Shown one piece after another: positions 17,988 to 27,502 of a stretch of 64,000 nt of DNA; position 1 is the first letter of the stretch; the number at the start of each line of letters is the position of its first letter. The translations under genes were made by a program, and so were the position numbers. The notes beneath the pieces are model-generated. The model saw only the letters and a program-made list of their open reading frames with translations, had not been told where the DNA came from and ran no database searches. The DNA comes from Calditrichia bacterium (lineage in GTDB: Bacteria > Calditrichota > Calditrichia > RBG-13-44-9 > J075): the NCBI GenBank assembly GCA_028284905.1, contig JANQQU010000084.1:232931-296930 (forward strand). Direction: 5' to 3'.

Positions 17988-18482
17988 TCAATAACTATCT
18001 GTTTCTCCGGGACGATCGGTCGATACTGTGGCCATAATCTGCCATCTGCCATCAATCTTTTCCCAGGTTTCCAGCCAGGCAAAGACGCTATGTCCATAAA
18101 CCGTTTCTCCATTCTCACCTTCCTGGGTTAAACGAACACGCTTATGAACAATTTTATAAGCCATTGTGCCATCCTGGGAAATTCGGATTTCCGGTGGTGT
18201 TATGTCTTCCCATTCCAGGAAAGTGGACATGTCAAAATAGGGCTGCACCCGGGCAATTGTCGCCTCGTAGCTATTTCGGGAAATATTGCCGTTCTTGATT
18301 TGGATGATCGGGTCATGAAACATTTCCGCGAACATCTTAGCGTCTTTGCTAAGATGTGCTGTTTGCTGCTGCTTGTGTAATTTGAGTAAAATTTCCCGGT
18401 CGTTTTCCAGATTGGGGCTATTCTGGCAGGCGCTGAAAAGAATTATCGTACAGCCAAGTGCTGTTAAAAACCGAAACATCAT
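17988..18482 (-). CDS. NTF2-like/DUF4440 lipoprotein
   Basis: This is a protein of about 164 residues starting 'MMFRFLTALGC', with a hydrophobic leader ending in 'LFSAC' (probable lipobox) and then a single NTF2/SnoaL-like domain ('MFAEMFHDPIIQIKNG', 'WLETWEKIDGRWQI'). ATG 18482 (or 18479) has AGGAG five to eight bases upstream, so the longer frame to 18539 is not used. NTF2-like secreted proteins of this kind have no assignable reaction. It is convergent with crtW. Confidence 0.72.
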   Translation of the reverse strand: MMFRFLTALGCTIILFSACQNSPNLENDREILLKLHKQQQTAHLSKDAKMFAEMFHDPIIQIKNGNISRNSYEATIARVQPYFDMSTFLEWEDITPPEIRISQDGTMAYKIVHKRVRLTQEGENGETVYGHSVFAWLETWEKIDGRWQIMATVSTDRPGETDSY

Positions 18483-18731
18483 CACGTCTCCTGTTCCAAT
18501 AATGCGTGGGATTTTTCGAGGTAGAAGCTGATTCCCCACTGCTGTCGCGCATTTCTACTTATCGCTGATTTAGCCGGGAAGTTACAAAAATCCTCCGAAT
18601 AAAATTCTTTTCGAATAGTCACTCTGAAAAGGAGAATAATTTCCTTAAGGTGTTTGCACCAGGGGGCTTTTTTCGTTAAACTTGTCCCGTAAAATTGATC
18701 GATACTGTTAGCGCCAAAAAGGGAAAATGAT

Positions 18732-20957
18732 ATGCACTCACCGGAAATAACCCCGGAAATTATCCAGCAGCATGGCCTTACCGAAGAAGAGTATGAAAAA
18801 ATTAAATCAATCCTTGGCCGCACGCCGAATATTACCGAATTGGGTATTTTTTCGGTGATGTGGAGTGAGCATTGCTCTTACAAAAATTCGATTGCCGAAT
18901 TGAAGAAATTGCCCCGCGATGGCGGTCGCTTACTGGTGGGCGCCGGGGAAGAAAATGCCGGTTTGGTAGATATTGGCGATGGCCTGGCAGTATGTTTTAA
19001 AATTGAAAGTCATAATCATCCCTCCGCAGTTGAACCTTACCAGGGGGCAGCAACAGGTGTCGGTGGCATTATGCGCGATATCTTTACGATGGGCGCCCGC
19101 CCGATTGCTGCCTTAAATTCTCTACGCTTTGGCAAATTGGACGATGCACGTAATCGCTTTCTTTTCGATGGTGTTGTGCGGGGAATCGCCGATTATGGGA
19201 ATTGTCTGGGAATTCCGACAATCGCCGGGGAAGTTTATTTCGACAATTGTTACAGCACAAACCCGCTGGTAAATGCCATGACTGTTGGCATTGTAAAGCA
19301 TGATCAAACTGCCTCGGCGATTGCAGAAGGGGAGGGATGTGCAGTATTTATCATCGGTTCCCGTACTGGCCGGGACGGCATTCACGGTGCTACTTTTGCT
19401 TCAGAAGAACTATCGGAAGATTCCGAAGACAAACGGCCGAATGTGCAGGTCGGTGATCCTTTTGCGGAAAAACTATTGCTGGAAGCGACCCTGGAGATGA
19501 TCCAGGCAGGTATTCTGGTCGGCATTCAGGATATGGGGGCAGCCGGGATCACCTGTTCCACTACGGAAATGAGCGCCAAGGGGAACAGCGGAATGATTAT
19601 CGATCTGGATAAAGTGCCGATCCGTGAAGCGGGTATGTCCGCCTACGAAATTTTACTCTCGGAATCCCAGGAAAGAATGCTGGCCGTCGTCAAGAAGGGG
19701 GAAGAAGCAGCGGCATTGGCAATTTGTAAGAAATGGGATCTGGAGTGTGAAGAGATCGGGAAAGTCACCGATGAGCCACTTTTAAAAATTTTCCACCAGG
19801 GCGAGCAGGTCGCTGAAATTCCTCCGCACGATTGCGTGTTGGGTGGCGGTGCGCCAGTGTATCATCGCGAATATAAGCGCCCGGCCTATCTGGACGAGGC
19901 GCAACGCTTCGATCCGGCCAGTCTACCAGCTGTCGAAAATATGAAAGATGCCTTCCTGAAAGTTTTTTCTTCTTTAAATATCGTTTCCCGGCGTTGGGTG
20001 TATGAACAGTATGACACCATGGTTCGTTCGAACACGGCTCTCTATCCGGGCGGCGATGCATCCGTCGTGCGCATTAAGGGCACCAACAAGGCGATTGCTG
20101 CAAAAACTGACGGAAATGGTCGCTATGTTTATCTGAACCCGAGAATTGGGGGACAGATTGCCGTTGCAGAAGCCGGACGGAACGTTGTGGCTACCGGTGG
20201 TGAACCATTGGCGATTACAAACTGCCTTAATTTCGGGAATCCATATAAGCCGGAAATGTTCTATCTGTTCCGGGAAGCCGTTGCCGGTATGGGAGACGCC
20301 TGTCGGGTGTTTAATACACCGGTAACCGGCGGAAATGTCAGTCTTTACAACGAAAGCCCGGAAAGTGCTGTTTACCCGACACCAACTATTGGCATGGTTG
20401 GTTTGATCGAAGATATTTCCCATATAACCCCGGCTTATTTTCGTGCCGAAGGAGACCTGGTTTATTTGATCGGGGAAACGAAAGACGAAATTGGCGGCAG
20501 TGAATTCCTCCAGGAAGTTTTTGGTAAAGTAACCGGAGATTGTCCCTCTCTGGATCTGGTGCGGGAACATCATACACAACAGACGGTGCTGGCAGCAATT
20601 CGCAAAGGCCTGGTGCAATCTGCACATGACGTGGCAGACGGCGGTTTGGCTATCGCTCTGGCGGAATGCTGTATTGTTAACCGAAAGCAGCAACTGGGCA
20701 TACAGGCGAATATCAATATCGAATCAAAGCGGCCAGAATGGTTTCTGTTTAGTGAAAGTCAGTCTCGTTTTATCTTATCTGTAAAACCTGAGAACAAGGA
20801 TGCAATCGAAACATTGATGCGCGAAAACAAACTGGAAATCGTGCAATTAGGGACCGTTGGCGGCGATCGTTTTCAGGTGAATCAACAAATCGATGTTGCA
20901 CTCACCGAACTGGATAGTATTTATTTTAACACTATCGGAAAGATGATGGATGCCTGA
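18732..20957 (+). CDS. purL: phosphoribosylformylglycinamidine synthase subunit PurL
   Basis: This 741-residue small-type PurL catalyses ATP-dependent conversion of FGAR to FGAM in purine synthesis, with PurQ and PurS as partners (not in the window). It has '[11 protein letters not shown]', '[21 protein letters not shown]', '[14 protein letters not shown]' and 'CLNFGNP', all family hallmarks. Two tandem AIRS-like halves are visible. The start at 18732 has AAGGGAAA upstream. Its 3' end overlaps the LOG-family gene by 8 bp. Confidence 0.97.
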   Translation: MHSPEITPEIIQQHGLTEEEYEKIKSILGRTPNITELGIFSVMWSEHCSYKNSIAELKKLPRDGGRLLVGAGEENAGLVDIGDGLAVCFKIESHNHPSAVEPYQGAATGVGGIMRDIFTMGARPIAALNSLRFGKLDDARNRFLFDGVVRGIADYGNCLGIPTIAGEVYFDNCYSTNPLVNAMTVGIVKHDQTASAIAEGEGCAVFIIGSRTGRDGIHGATFASEELSEDSEDKRPNVQVGDPFAEKLLLEATLEMIQAGILVGIQDMGAAGITCSTTEMSAKGNSGMIIDLDKVPIREAGMSAYEILLSESQERMLAVVKKGEEAAALAICKKWDLECEEIGKVTDEPLLKIFHQGEQVAEIPPHDCVLGGGAPVYHREYKRPAYLDEAQRFDPASLPAVENMKDAFLKVFSSLNIVSRRWVYEQYDTMVRSNTALYPGGDASVVRIKGTNKAIAAKTDGNGRYVYLNPRIGGQIAVAEAGRNVVATGGEPLAITNCLNFGNPYKPEMFYLFREAVAGMGDACRVFNTPVTGGNVSLYNESPESAVYPTPTIGMVGLIEDISHITPAYFRAEGDLVYLIGETKDEIGGSEFLQEVFGKVTGDCPSLDLVREHHTQQTVLAAIRKGLVQSAHDVADGGLAIALAECCIVNRKQQLGIQANINIESKRPEWFLFSESQSRFILSVKPENKDAIETLMRENKLEIVQLGTVGGDRFQVNQQIDVALTELDSIYFNTIGKMMDA

Positions 20958-21531
20958 GTATAAATTGAAAAATGTCTGCGTTTTTTGCGCTTCCAGTAAT
21001 TCTGTCGACCAGAAATATTTTCAGCTGGCCGCGGCGCTTGGCGAAAAACTGGCCGAAAAAGATTATACCCTCGTGTATGGTGGCGGTAGTATCGGATTAA
21101 TGGGTGAAACTGCCCGGGCAGTGCACCGCCACGACGGAAAGGTAATTGGCATAATTCCGAAAAAACTTTTCAATCTGGAAGTTGGATACCAAGAATCTGA
21201 TGAGTTGATTGTCACCGCTGATATGCGCGAACGGAAAGCCGAAATGGAAGCCCAGGCGGATGCCTTCATCACGCTGCCCGGCGGGTTTGGCACTTTGGAG
21301 GAGTTGCTGGAAATCATTACCGGTAAGCAATTGGCCTATCATAGCAAACCGATCGTTATTCTCGATACTGATGGTTTTTACTCGCCCCTGGAAACGCTCT
21401 TTGAACATCTCTTCGAGACAAAATTTGCCCGGGAAACATATCGTGGTTTGTATTATTTTGCGGATTCGGTCGATGATGCGATCAATTATCTGGAGAATTA
21501 TCAACCGGCAGATTTTGGCCGGAAGGTATAA
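20950..21531 (+). CDS. LOG-family protein (nucleotide 5'-monophosphate phosphoribohydrolase)
   Basis: This 193-residue Rossmann-fold protein of the TIGR00730/LOG family has 'GGGSIGLMG' and the signature '[13 protein letters not shown]' (PGGxGTxxE). Family members release the base from (cytokinin) riboside or purine 5'-monophosphates. Overlap with purL suggests a purine-related role. The TIGR00730 set was once misnamed lysine decarboxylase. It is cytoplasmic. Confidence 0.9.
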   Translation: MPEYKLKNVCVFCASSNSVDQKYFQLAAALGEKLAEKDYTLVYGGGSIGLMGETARAVHRHDGKVIGIIPKKLFNLEVGYQESDELIVTADMRERKAEMEAQADAFITLPGGFGTLEELLEIITGKQLAYHSKPIVILDTDGFYSPLETLFEHLFETKFARETYRGLYYFADSVDDAINYLENYQPADFGRKV

Positions 21532-21543
21532 TCTTAAATCGAT

Positions 21544-22155
21544 TTAGAAAACGAAGCCTACCTTTAAAGTTAATCCCCGATGTTTCAGTTGATGCTGACT
21601 ATCGACCGCAGTATTTAACAGGTTGCCGGTGCTGCGTGAATATTGCAATTCCACCAGGAATCTTTCCCGGGTTGCCGTGGGGATCTCAACCCCGGCACCA
21701 ATGGCGATCCCGCTGTCTCCTTCACTCAATTCTTCTTCAATGCCGGTGCGTTGTTCCTCATGCGTTCGAATATAATCGGCGGTAACCAAACGGGCATAAT
21801 ATCCCCCGATAAGCAGATAGGTGCGTTTCTTTTTTAGGCGAATAAAAGCCGGTACATCGAGAAAAGTAAGGCGGATTTCTTCGCTTAAACTGCCCGGCGC
21901 GCCATTCTTACCACCTTTCTCAGTTAAGGCGGGTTGAACGTTTACTGCGATATTTTTGCTAAATCGTACCGTTAATAAGCCGCCAATACCAAAGCTCAGC
22001 CTGGCTGTGTCGCCAATACGTTCGCTGTCCCGAAACTGCCCATCGAGGAAAGTGCTGTTAGCCAGCGCCATAAGGCCAAGTTCTATTTGTGCGGTTGCTG
22101 TCAATGTGAAGAGTAAACTAAGCAGGAAAAGTCGTTGTAACAGACTTGAAAGCAT
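21544..22155 (-). CDS. outer-membrane beta-barrel protein
   Basis: This 203-residue protein has a signal peptide (hydrophobic to 'LTATAQ') followed by alternating beta-strand segments, and ends in 'LTLKVGFVF' with the C-terminal aromatic residue needed by the BAM complex. It resembles PorT/OmpX-like small barrels in FCB bacteria. The gene is convergent with the LOG-family gene with a 12 bp gap. Function unknown. Confidence 0.75.
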   Translation of the reverse strand: MLSSLLQRLFLLSLLFTLTATAQIELGLMALANSTFLDGQFRDSERIGDTARLSFGIGGLLTVRFSKNIAVNVQPALTEKGGKNGAPGSLSEEIRLTFLDVPAFIRLKKKRTYLLIGGYYARLVTADYIRTHEEQRTGIEEELSEGDSGIAIGAGVEIPTATRERFLVELQYSRSTGNLLNTAVDSQHQLKHRGLTLKVGFVF

Positions 22156-22250
22156 AAATATTCTCCGTTAGGCGAATGTGGGAAAGAGAAGCCACCGTGA
22201 ATTGATCAGTAGAATCAACAGAAAATAAAAGGGTCAAGTCTATTATATAA

Positions 22251-22277
22251 AAAACCGGGAAGAACGTTCCCGGTTTT
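22251..22277 (-). terminator. rho-independent terminator of the acyl-CoA dehydrogenase gene
   Basis: The 11-bp stem AAAACCGGGAA/TTCCCGGTTTT has a 5-nt loop and is followed on the minus strand by TTTTTTAT. It lies 33 bases after the stop of the gene at 22310-24241. Confidence 0.85.
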
Positions 22278-22309
22278 AATCAAAAAAATTAAAATTTTGT
22301 TTCGATTTA

Positions 22310-24241
22310 CTAGTTGGAATAAACAGAGGACATTGAAGTCTCGAAATAGCCTTCTTCCAGGTAAAAACTTTCCTCGATGGGGAGTTCAACTGGCTGCGGT
22401 GCTTCCAGTCCGGCTGCGCCTTCTTCCAACCAGGTAAACTGCTTATCTGCAACCTGCCGTCCGATCTTTCTGCGCGGGCCGTCAGCATGATGCCAGAGGT
22501 CTTCGAATAAGCGTTGGACACTGCGGCGCGTGCGCTTGCAGAAAACATCGGCAAGGTTTACCGCATTGCGATTGCCTTCTTCAAAGATTTTCCGGGCCCG
22601 GCTAACGGATGCAGCCATTGCAAACAGCGCTGCACCAATATCCACAATGCGACCGAGGAAAGCCTGCCGCCGTTCCAGACGCGCCCGATGCCATACCATA
22701 CCATGGAATATTTCCCTGGCGAGCTTCCGGGTGGAACGCTCGATGAAACGAACATGAGATGCCAGTTCTTTATATTGGCCGAAGCGCGGCCAGCGTCCCC
22801 ACTTAAGCCAGAGGGGCAGATACCAGCGAAGGTAGAAAAATAAAATTTTCGGTAATGAAGGCAGCTGCTGCCAAAGTGTTTTTTTTGTGTCCAGCAGATT
22901 CCCGGCAACTTGCAAATGTTTGTCAACGGCTTCCCGGGAAATGAACAAGCGCATGATTTCACTGGACCCCTCAAAAATGCGATTGATCCGGCTATCCCGC
23001 AAAATTCTCTCTACAGGAATCCCTTTTTCCCCGCGACCTTTTAACGAGTAGGCTGTTTCGTATCCACGGCCACCGCGTATCTGGAGGGTTTCGTCGACAA
23101 TCTGCCACAGTTTTTCGGTGTTATACAGTTTAGCAATCGCTGCTTCCAGGCGAATATCATTCTCATTCTCCGCCATCGCTGCGGAAAGATCGGCAATGGC
23201 GTCCATCGCAAATGTCTGGGATGCGACATCGGCAATTTTGTGAGCAACCGTTTCGTGGTGTGCTATCGGGCGGCCCCACTGCACTCGCTCTGCAGCCCAA
23301 CGGCGGCAAATTTCCAGGCATGTTTTTGCGGTGCCTGCAGCAGTTGCCGGCAAAGTTAACCGTCCGGTGTTGAGGGTAATTAAGGCAAGTTTCAGACCTT
23401 TGCCACGTTCGCCAAGCAAATTGTTTTTGGGAATACGGACATTGTTAAAATGTAATTGGCCATTTTCCAGTGCCTTGAGGCCCATAAATTCGCTGCGATG
23501 GGAAACTGAGACACCTTCCCAGCCGGTTTCCACAATAAAGGCACTTATGGCGTCATCTTCCTGATGCCGCGCCATAACGACCAGTAATTTTGCGATTGTG
23601 CCATTGGTGCACCACAATTTTTCACCGCTAAGGATATAAGCTTTTCCATCGGGAGATTCGCGGACAGTAGTGACTAAACGCGCAGGATCGGAACCGGCAT
23701 CAGATTCCGTAAGCGCAAAAGCGGAGATTGCACCGGCAGCCAGTTGGGGGAGATATTGCTCCTTTTGAGCAGCCGTGCCGAACATACTTAATGGTTGCGG
23801 GACACCGATTGACTGATGAGCAGATAGGAGAGCGGAAATGTTACCATCCCGGCTTGCAACCAACTTGAGGATTTGACAATATTCTGATAAGGAAAAACCA
23901 AGACCGCCATACTTCTTTTCTATTTTCATACCAAAGGCGCCCATTTCAGTCAACTGCTTGATCATCTTTTTCGGTATACGTCCGATCCTGTCAATTTCGT
24001 CGGAATCTATCTCATTCAAAAGAGTGATTATCTTGCTGCGAAATTCCTGGAACTCCGGGCGTTCTGTGCCTAAAGGTTCCGGAAATGGGAAGAGCATATC
24101 CATTCTTAAATTGCCGAGAAACATTTCCCGTAAAAAACTGGGTTTCTTCCACTGTTTCTCACGGGCCGCTTCGGCAATTTTTCGAGACTTGTCCGCTGAC
24201 GTTTGTGGGGTATTTGAATCGGTTGAATTCACGTTGGCCAT
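22310..24241 (-). CDS. acyl-CoA dehydrogenase, VLCAD/FadE-like with C-terminal extension
   Basis: This 643-residue flavoenzyme introduces the alpha-beta double bond into acyl-CoA. The ACAD core (residues ~50-480) has 'FALTESDAGSDPARL', 'LSGEKLWCTNGTIA' and the catalytic Glu in 'NRIFEGSSEIMRLF'. An alpha-helical C-terminal domain of about 160 residues follows, as in very-long-chain enzymes. The start is ATG 24241, with GAGGA five bases upstream; a TTG four codons earlier overlaps that site. It is divergent from an ScfR-like regulator, which probably controls it. Confidence 0.9.
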   Translation of the reverse strand: MANVNSTDSNTPQTSADKSRKIAEAAREKQWKKPSFLREMFLGNLRMDMLFPFPEPLGTERPEFQEFRSKIITLLNEIDSDEIDRIGRIPKKMIKQLTEMGAFGMKIEKKYGGLGFSLSEYCQILKLVASRDGNISALLSAHQSIGVPQPLSMFGTAAQKEQYLPQLAAGAISAFALTESDAGSDPARLVTTVRESPDGKAYILSGEKLWCTNGTIAKLLVVMARHQEDDAISAFIVETGWEGVSVSHRSEFMGLKALENGQLHFNNVRIPKNNLLGERGKGLKLALITLNTGRLTLPATAAGTAKTCLEICRRWAAERVQWGRPIAHHETVAHKIADVASQTFAMDAIADLSAAMAENENDIRLEAAIAKLYNTEKLWQIVDETLQIRGGRGYETAYSLKGRGEKGIPVERILRDSRINRIFEGSSEIMRLFISREAVDKHLQVAGNLLDTKKTLWQQLPSLPKILFFYLRWYLPLWLKWGRWPRFGQYKELASHVRFIERSTRKLAREIFHGMVWHRARLERRQAFLGRIVDIGAALFAMAASVSRARKIFEEGNRNAVNLADVFCKRTRRSVQRLFEDLWHHADGPRRKIGRQVADKQFTWLEEGAAGLEAPQPVELPIEESFYLEEGYFETSMSSVYSN

Positions 24242-24455
24242 GGCTTTCCTCAATGTTGGTTAGCGGAAAGTAGGGAGTCAAAAAAAGAAAATCAAGCGAA
24301 ATTTCGCTAAAGTATTACCTTCGCTAAGGATGAATTTCCCGGTTTAAAGAAATCGGGAAATTATTTCGCTGGCAGTGAAATTTGTATGGTATTCCCAGGT
24401 GATCTTACATATATTAGCGCACCGGCACCTAATATGAATGACTAATGAGGTTTCA

Positions 24456-25964
24456 ATGAATGTTAATAGCGACAATTTGCGATTTATTATGGGGTTCAAG
24501 CTGAAGCAGTTCCGGATGGAAAATGGGCTGTCGCTGAAAGAACTTGCCGAAAAAACCAACCTGTCAATCTCTTATTTAAGCGAAATAGAAAAAGGAAAGA
24601 AGTATCCTAAGCCGGAGAAAATACTGCAATTAGCCGGTGCGTTGGGTGTGACGTTTGATGAGCTTGTATCGCTCCAGGTGAATAAAGAACTGGATCCGTT
24701 GCCAGTAATTTTTTCTTCGCCGGTAATCAAGGAATTTCCTTTTCGCATGTATGGCTTCTCCCCGCAGGATTTATTGTCGCTGATTACCGGAGATCCCGGA
24801 AAAGCCGGCGCATTTATTCGTACATTGCTGGAAATCGGTCAGGAATACGACATGCGGGTAGAGCATCTGCTCTTTGCCGCCTTGCGCTCTTATCAACAGA
24901 TGCATCAGAACTATTTTGATGATATCGAGACGGTTGTCGTCAAATTTCGTCAGGAAAATGACTGGCCGGAAGCCCCGCCATTAGATGCCGAGCGCCTGAA
25001 AACATTTCTCATCGATACCTACAATTATGAAGTTGATATGACAACTCTGGATAGCGATCCGGATTTGTCCGATCTTCACTATGTTTTTGTCGATGGTGAA
25101 AACCCGCGCTTGCTGGTAAATAATAAACTGCCGGAAGCGCAAAAGAAGGTGATATTTGGCCGCGAAATTGGCTATCAATACCTGGCCCTGAAAGAGCGGG
25201 CAAATTCATCCTCATGGGCGAACCTGGAGTCTTTTGATCAACTGGTCAATAATTTTAAAGCGAACTATTTTAGCGGCGCTCTGCTGATTCACCGGGATTT
25301 ACTTTGCGAAGAATTAGGACAATTTCTCCGGGAACCACGTTGGAATGAGTCCGCCCTGCTTGCCTTGATTGAGCGCTTCAATGTTGCACCAGAAACGTTT
25401 CTACACAGGGTAGGGGAGTTGTTGCCGCAATTCTTCGGCATCAAAAATTTCCTATTCTATCGTATTACCAATACGCCCGGCAGCGATAATTTCGAAATGG
25501 GTAAAGTCTTTAATATGTCCAGCCTCTCCTTCCCGAACGGAATTGGATCCAAGGAAAATTATTGCCGCCGCTGGATGGCTCTGAAGTTGTTGAAAAATCT
25601 GACAGAAGAACATCATAAGGGCGTCACTCGCAAACAGTTATTGGTCGGGGCCCAGCGTTCCCGTTTTATCGATTCGGATATTGAAGTATTCACCATTACC
25701 ATGGCGCGGCCATCGACGGTGGAAGTCGGGAAAAATGCCAGTGGAACGATCAGCTTTGTCATCGATGATACCTTTAAGCATACTTTCACTTTTTGGAATG
25801 ATCCGGCGATTCCGGTTGTCGAAGTGAATGAAACCTGTGAGCGTTGTGGTCTCTCTGAAGCACAATGTCAGGATCGTGCCGCTTCTCCGGCGATCTTCGA
25901 AAAACAGGAAAAATTGAAGCATCAGCAGCAAGCCCTGAAACAATTGATCGACACAGTTAAGTAA
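24456..25964 (+). CDS. XRE-family ScfR-like regulator of fatty acid metabolism
   Basis: This 502-residue regulator starts with an XRE helix-turn-helix ('SLKELAEKTNLSISYLSEIEKGKKYP'). A long central region follows that contains an IrrE/M78-like segment in which the metal motif is degenerate: 'FGREIGYQY' stands where HExxH would be. The C-terminal part has paired cysteines ('CERCGLSEAQC'). This layout resembles short-chain fatty acyl regulators that sense acyl-CoA. ATG 24456 is chosen over 24438 because GAGG lies five bases before it. Its position between beta-oxidation genes supports the role. Confidence 0.78.
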   Translation: MNVNSDNLRFIMGFKLKQFRMENGLSLKELAEKTNLSISYLSEIEKGKKYPKPEKILQLAGALGVTFDELVSLQVNKELDPLPVIFSSPVIKEFPFRMYGFSPQDLLSLITGDPGKAGAFIRTLLEIGQEYDMRVEHLLFAALRSYQQMHQNYFDDIETVVVKFRQENDWPEAPPLDAERLKTFLIDTYNYEVDMTTLDSDPDLSDLHYVFVDGENPRLLVNNKLPEAQKKVIFGREIGYQYLALKERANSSSWANLESFDQLVNNFKANYFSGALLIHRDLLCEELGQFLREPRWNESALLALIERFNVAPETFLHRVGELLPQFFGIKNFLFYRITNTPGSDNFEMGKVFNMSSLSFPNGIGSKENYCRRWMALKLLKNLTEEHHKGVTRKQLLVGAQRSRFIDSDIEVFTITMARPSTVEVGKNASGTISFVIDDTFKHTFTFWNDPAIPVVEVNETCERCGLSEAQCQDRAASPAIFEKQEKLKHQQQALKQLIDTVK

Positions 25965-26070
25965 GAAAACCGCAGTGTGTTGGCTTTTCACCAGCCCTGC
26001 ATTGCCGGTCAAAATACAACATACCTGCAAAAATACCCAATCTGTCTTATCGTTAGCATAAGGCTTTTTT

Positions 26071-27366
26071 ATGCCCGAGAATAATGTTTTGAGAAATGCA
26101 CTCTTAATTGATGGCATCCGTATACCTTTTCAGCGTGCCGGAGGTAGCTACAAATCACTGATGGCATACGATCTGGCCCGCATGGCTATTCAGGCTCTGG
26201 TGAATGCTACCCGGATATCTCCGAATGCGGTGGATTGGGTGATTATGGGGAATGTGGTGCCCAATATTGCCACCAGTAATGTGGCCCGGGATGCTGCGCT
26301 GGCCGCGGGGCTCCCGAAGCAGGTGCCAGCCGCCACGGTCTCTTTGGCCTGTATTTCTGCCAATAAAGCGATCACCAATGCAGTTGACCTGGTGCGCAGC
26401 GGTCAGGCGGATGTGGTGATTGCCGGTGGAACTGAAAGTCTTTCCGATATACCAATCGGTTTGCGGAAACCGTTCCGGATGCGGTTACTGGAAGCACAAA
26501 AATATCGGAGCAAATTTTCCTATCTGAAATTTTTCCGGGGATTAAAGTTTCGTGACCTGCTGCCGGAAATACCGGAAATTGCGGAATTCTCCACCGGACG
26601 AACCATGGGGGAAGATTGTGATATGATGGCCTCCCGCTTTGGCGTTTCCCGGGAAGCACAAGATGCCTATGCGTTGCAATCTCATCAAAAAGCCGCCGCC
26701 GCCCTTAAGAATGGCGCCCTGGCGAAAGAAGTTGCCCCGGCGACAATTCCACCCGGTTTTCAGGTGATAGATCAGGATGATGGCATCCGGGAAGATTCCA
26801 ACCGGGAAAAGCTGCAAGCCTTGAAGCCGGCATTTGTGAAACCTTACGGAACCCTTACTGCCGGAAATTCCTCTTTCCTAACCGATGGCGCAGCCGCTGT
26901 TTTAATTGTTGCCGAGTCGGTCGCGGAACGGTTAAATTTGCAGGCGAAAGCACGAATTCATTCCTATGCATACAGCGCGCAGGATCCGGCCGAAGAGCTA
27001 TTGCTTGGGCCTGCATATGCCATTCCCAAATTACTGGATAAATCCCGAACAGCACTGACAGACATCGACGTTTTTGAATTCCACGAAGCTTTTGCCGCCC
27101 AGGTACTGGCCAATCTAAAATGCCTGGCATCGCTCAATTTTGCCCGGAAAAATCTGGGACGGGATGCAGCAGTGGGAGAAATTCCCATGGAAAAACTGAA
27201 TCGCTGGGGTGGCTCTCTCGCCATCGGTCATCCATTTGGTGCGACTGGCGCGCGGTTAGTTACCACAGCTGCCAACCGTTTAATTCAGGAAGATGGGGAA
27301 CTGGCGCTCGTGGCTTCCTGCGCTGCCGGTGCAATGGGGAATGCAATAATGTTAGAGCGGGTGTGA
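26071..27366 (+). CDS. acetyl-CoA C-acyltransferase (3-ketoacyl-CoA thiolase, FadI/FadA-like)
   Basis: This 431-residue thiolase cleaves 3-ketoacyl-CoA to acetyl-CoA and shortened acyl-CoA. The nucleophilic Cys lies in 'VSLACISANKAI', the His in 'GHPFGATGARL', and the second Cys in 'SCAAGAMGNAI'. The length fits the FadI/trifunctional-beta branch. It precedes the FadJ-like gene by ~136 bp; a hairpin element fills part of that gap (27372-27443). Confidence 0.92.
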   Translation: MPENNVLRNALLIDGIRIPFQRAGGSYKSLMAYDLARMAIQALVNATRISPNAVDWVIMGNVVPNIATSNVARDAALAAGLPKQVPAATVSLACISANKAITNAVDLVRSGQADVVIAGGTESLSDIPIGLRKPFRMRLLEAQKYRSKFSYLKFFRGLKFRDLLPEIPEIAEFSTGRTMGEDCDMMASRFGVSREAQDAYALQSHQKAAAALKNGALAKEVAPATIPPGFQVIDQDDGIREDSNREKLQALKPAFVKPYGTLTAGNSSFLTDGAAAVLIVAESVAERLNLQAKARIHSYAYSAQDPAEELLLGPAYAIPKLLDKSRTALTDIDVFEFHEAFAAQVLANLKCLASLNFARKNLGRDAAVGEIPMEKLNRWGGSLAIGHPFGATGARLVTTAANRLIQEDGELALVASCAAGAMGNAIMLERV

Positions 27367-27371
27367 TGAGT

Positions 27372-27443
27372 AAATATGCAAATGGGCAAATGGGCAAAAC
27401 TGCAAAGATTGCTCATTTGCCCATTTGTATATTTGCATATTTT
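27372..27443. repeat. AAATGGGC-word inverted repeat
   Basis: The left arm AATATGCAAATGGGCAAATG (from 27373) and a right arm that is its near reverse complement (to 27443) form a long imperfect stem. Related elements lie at 35387, 48117, 55376 and 58147. It sits between two genes of the same pathway, so it may trim or attenuate the transcript. Confidence 0.7.
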
Positions 27444-27502
27444 CTCCGAAAATTAGAATCATACTAAAGAAACTACCGGTGCTCAATTTCCGGAGGTGAG
27501 AG

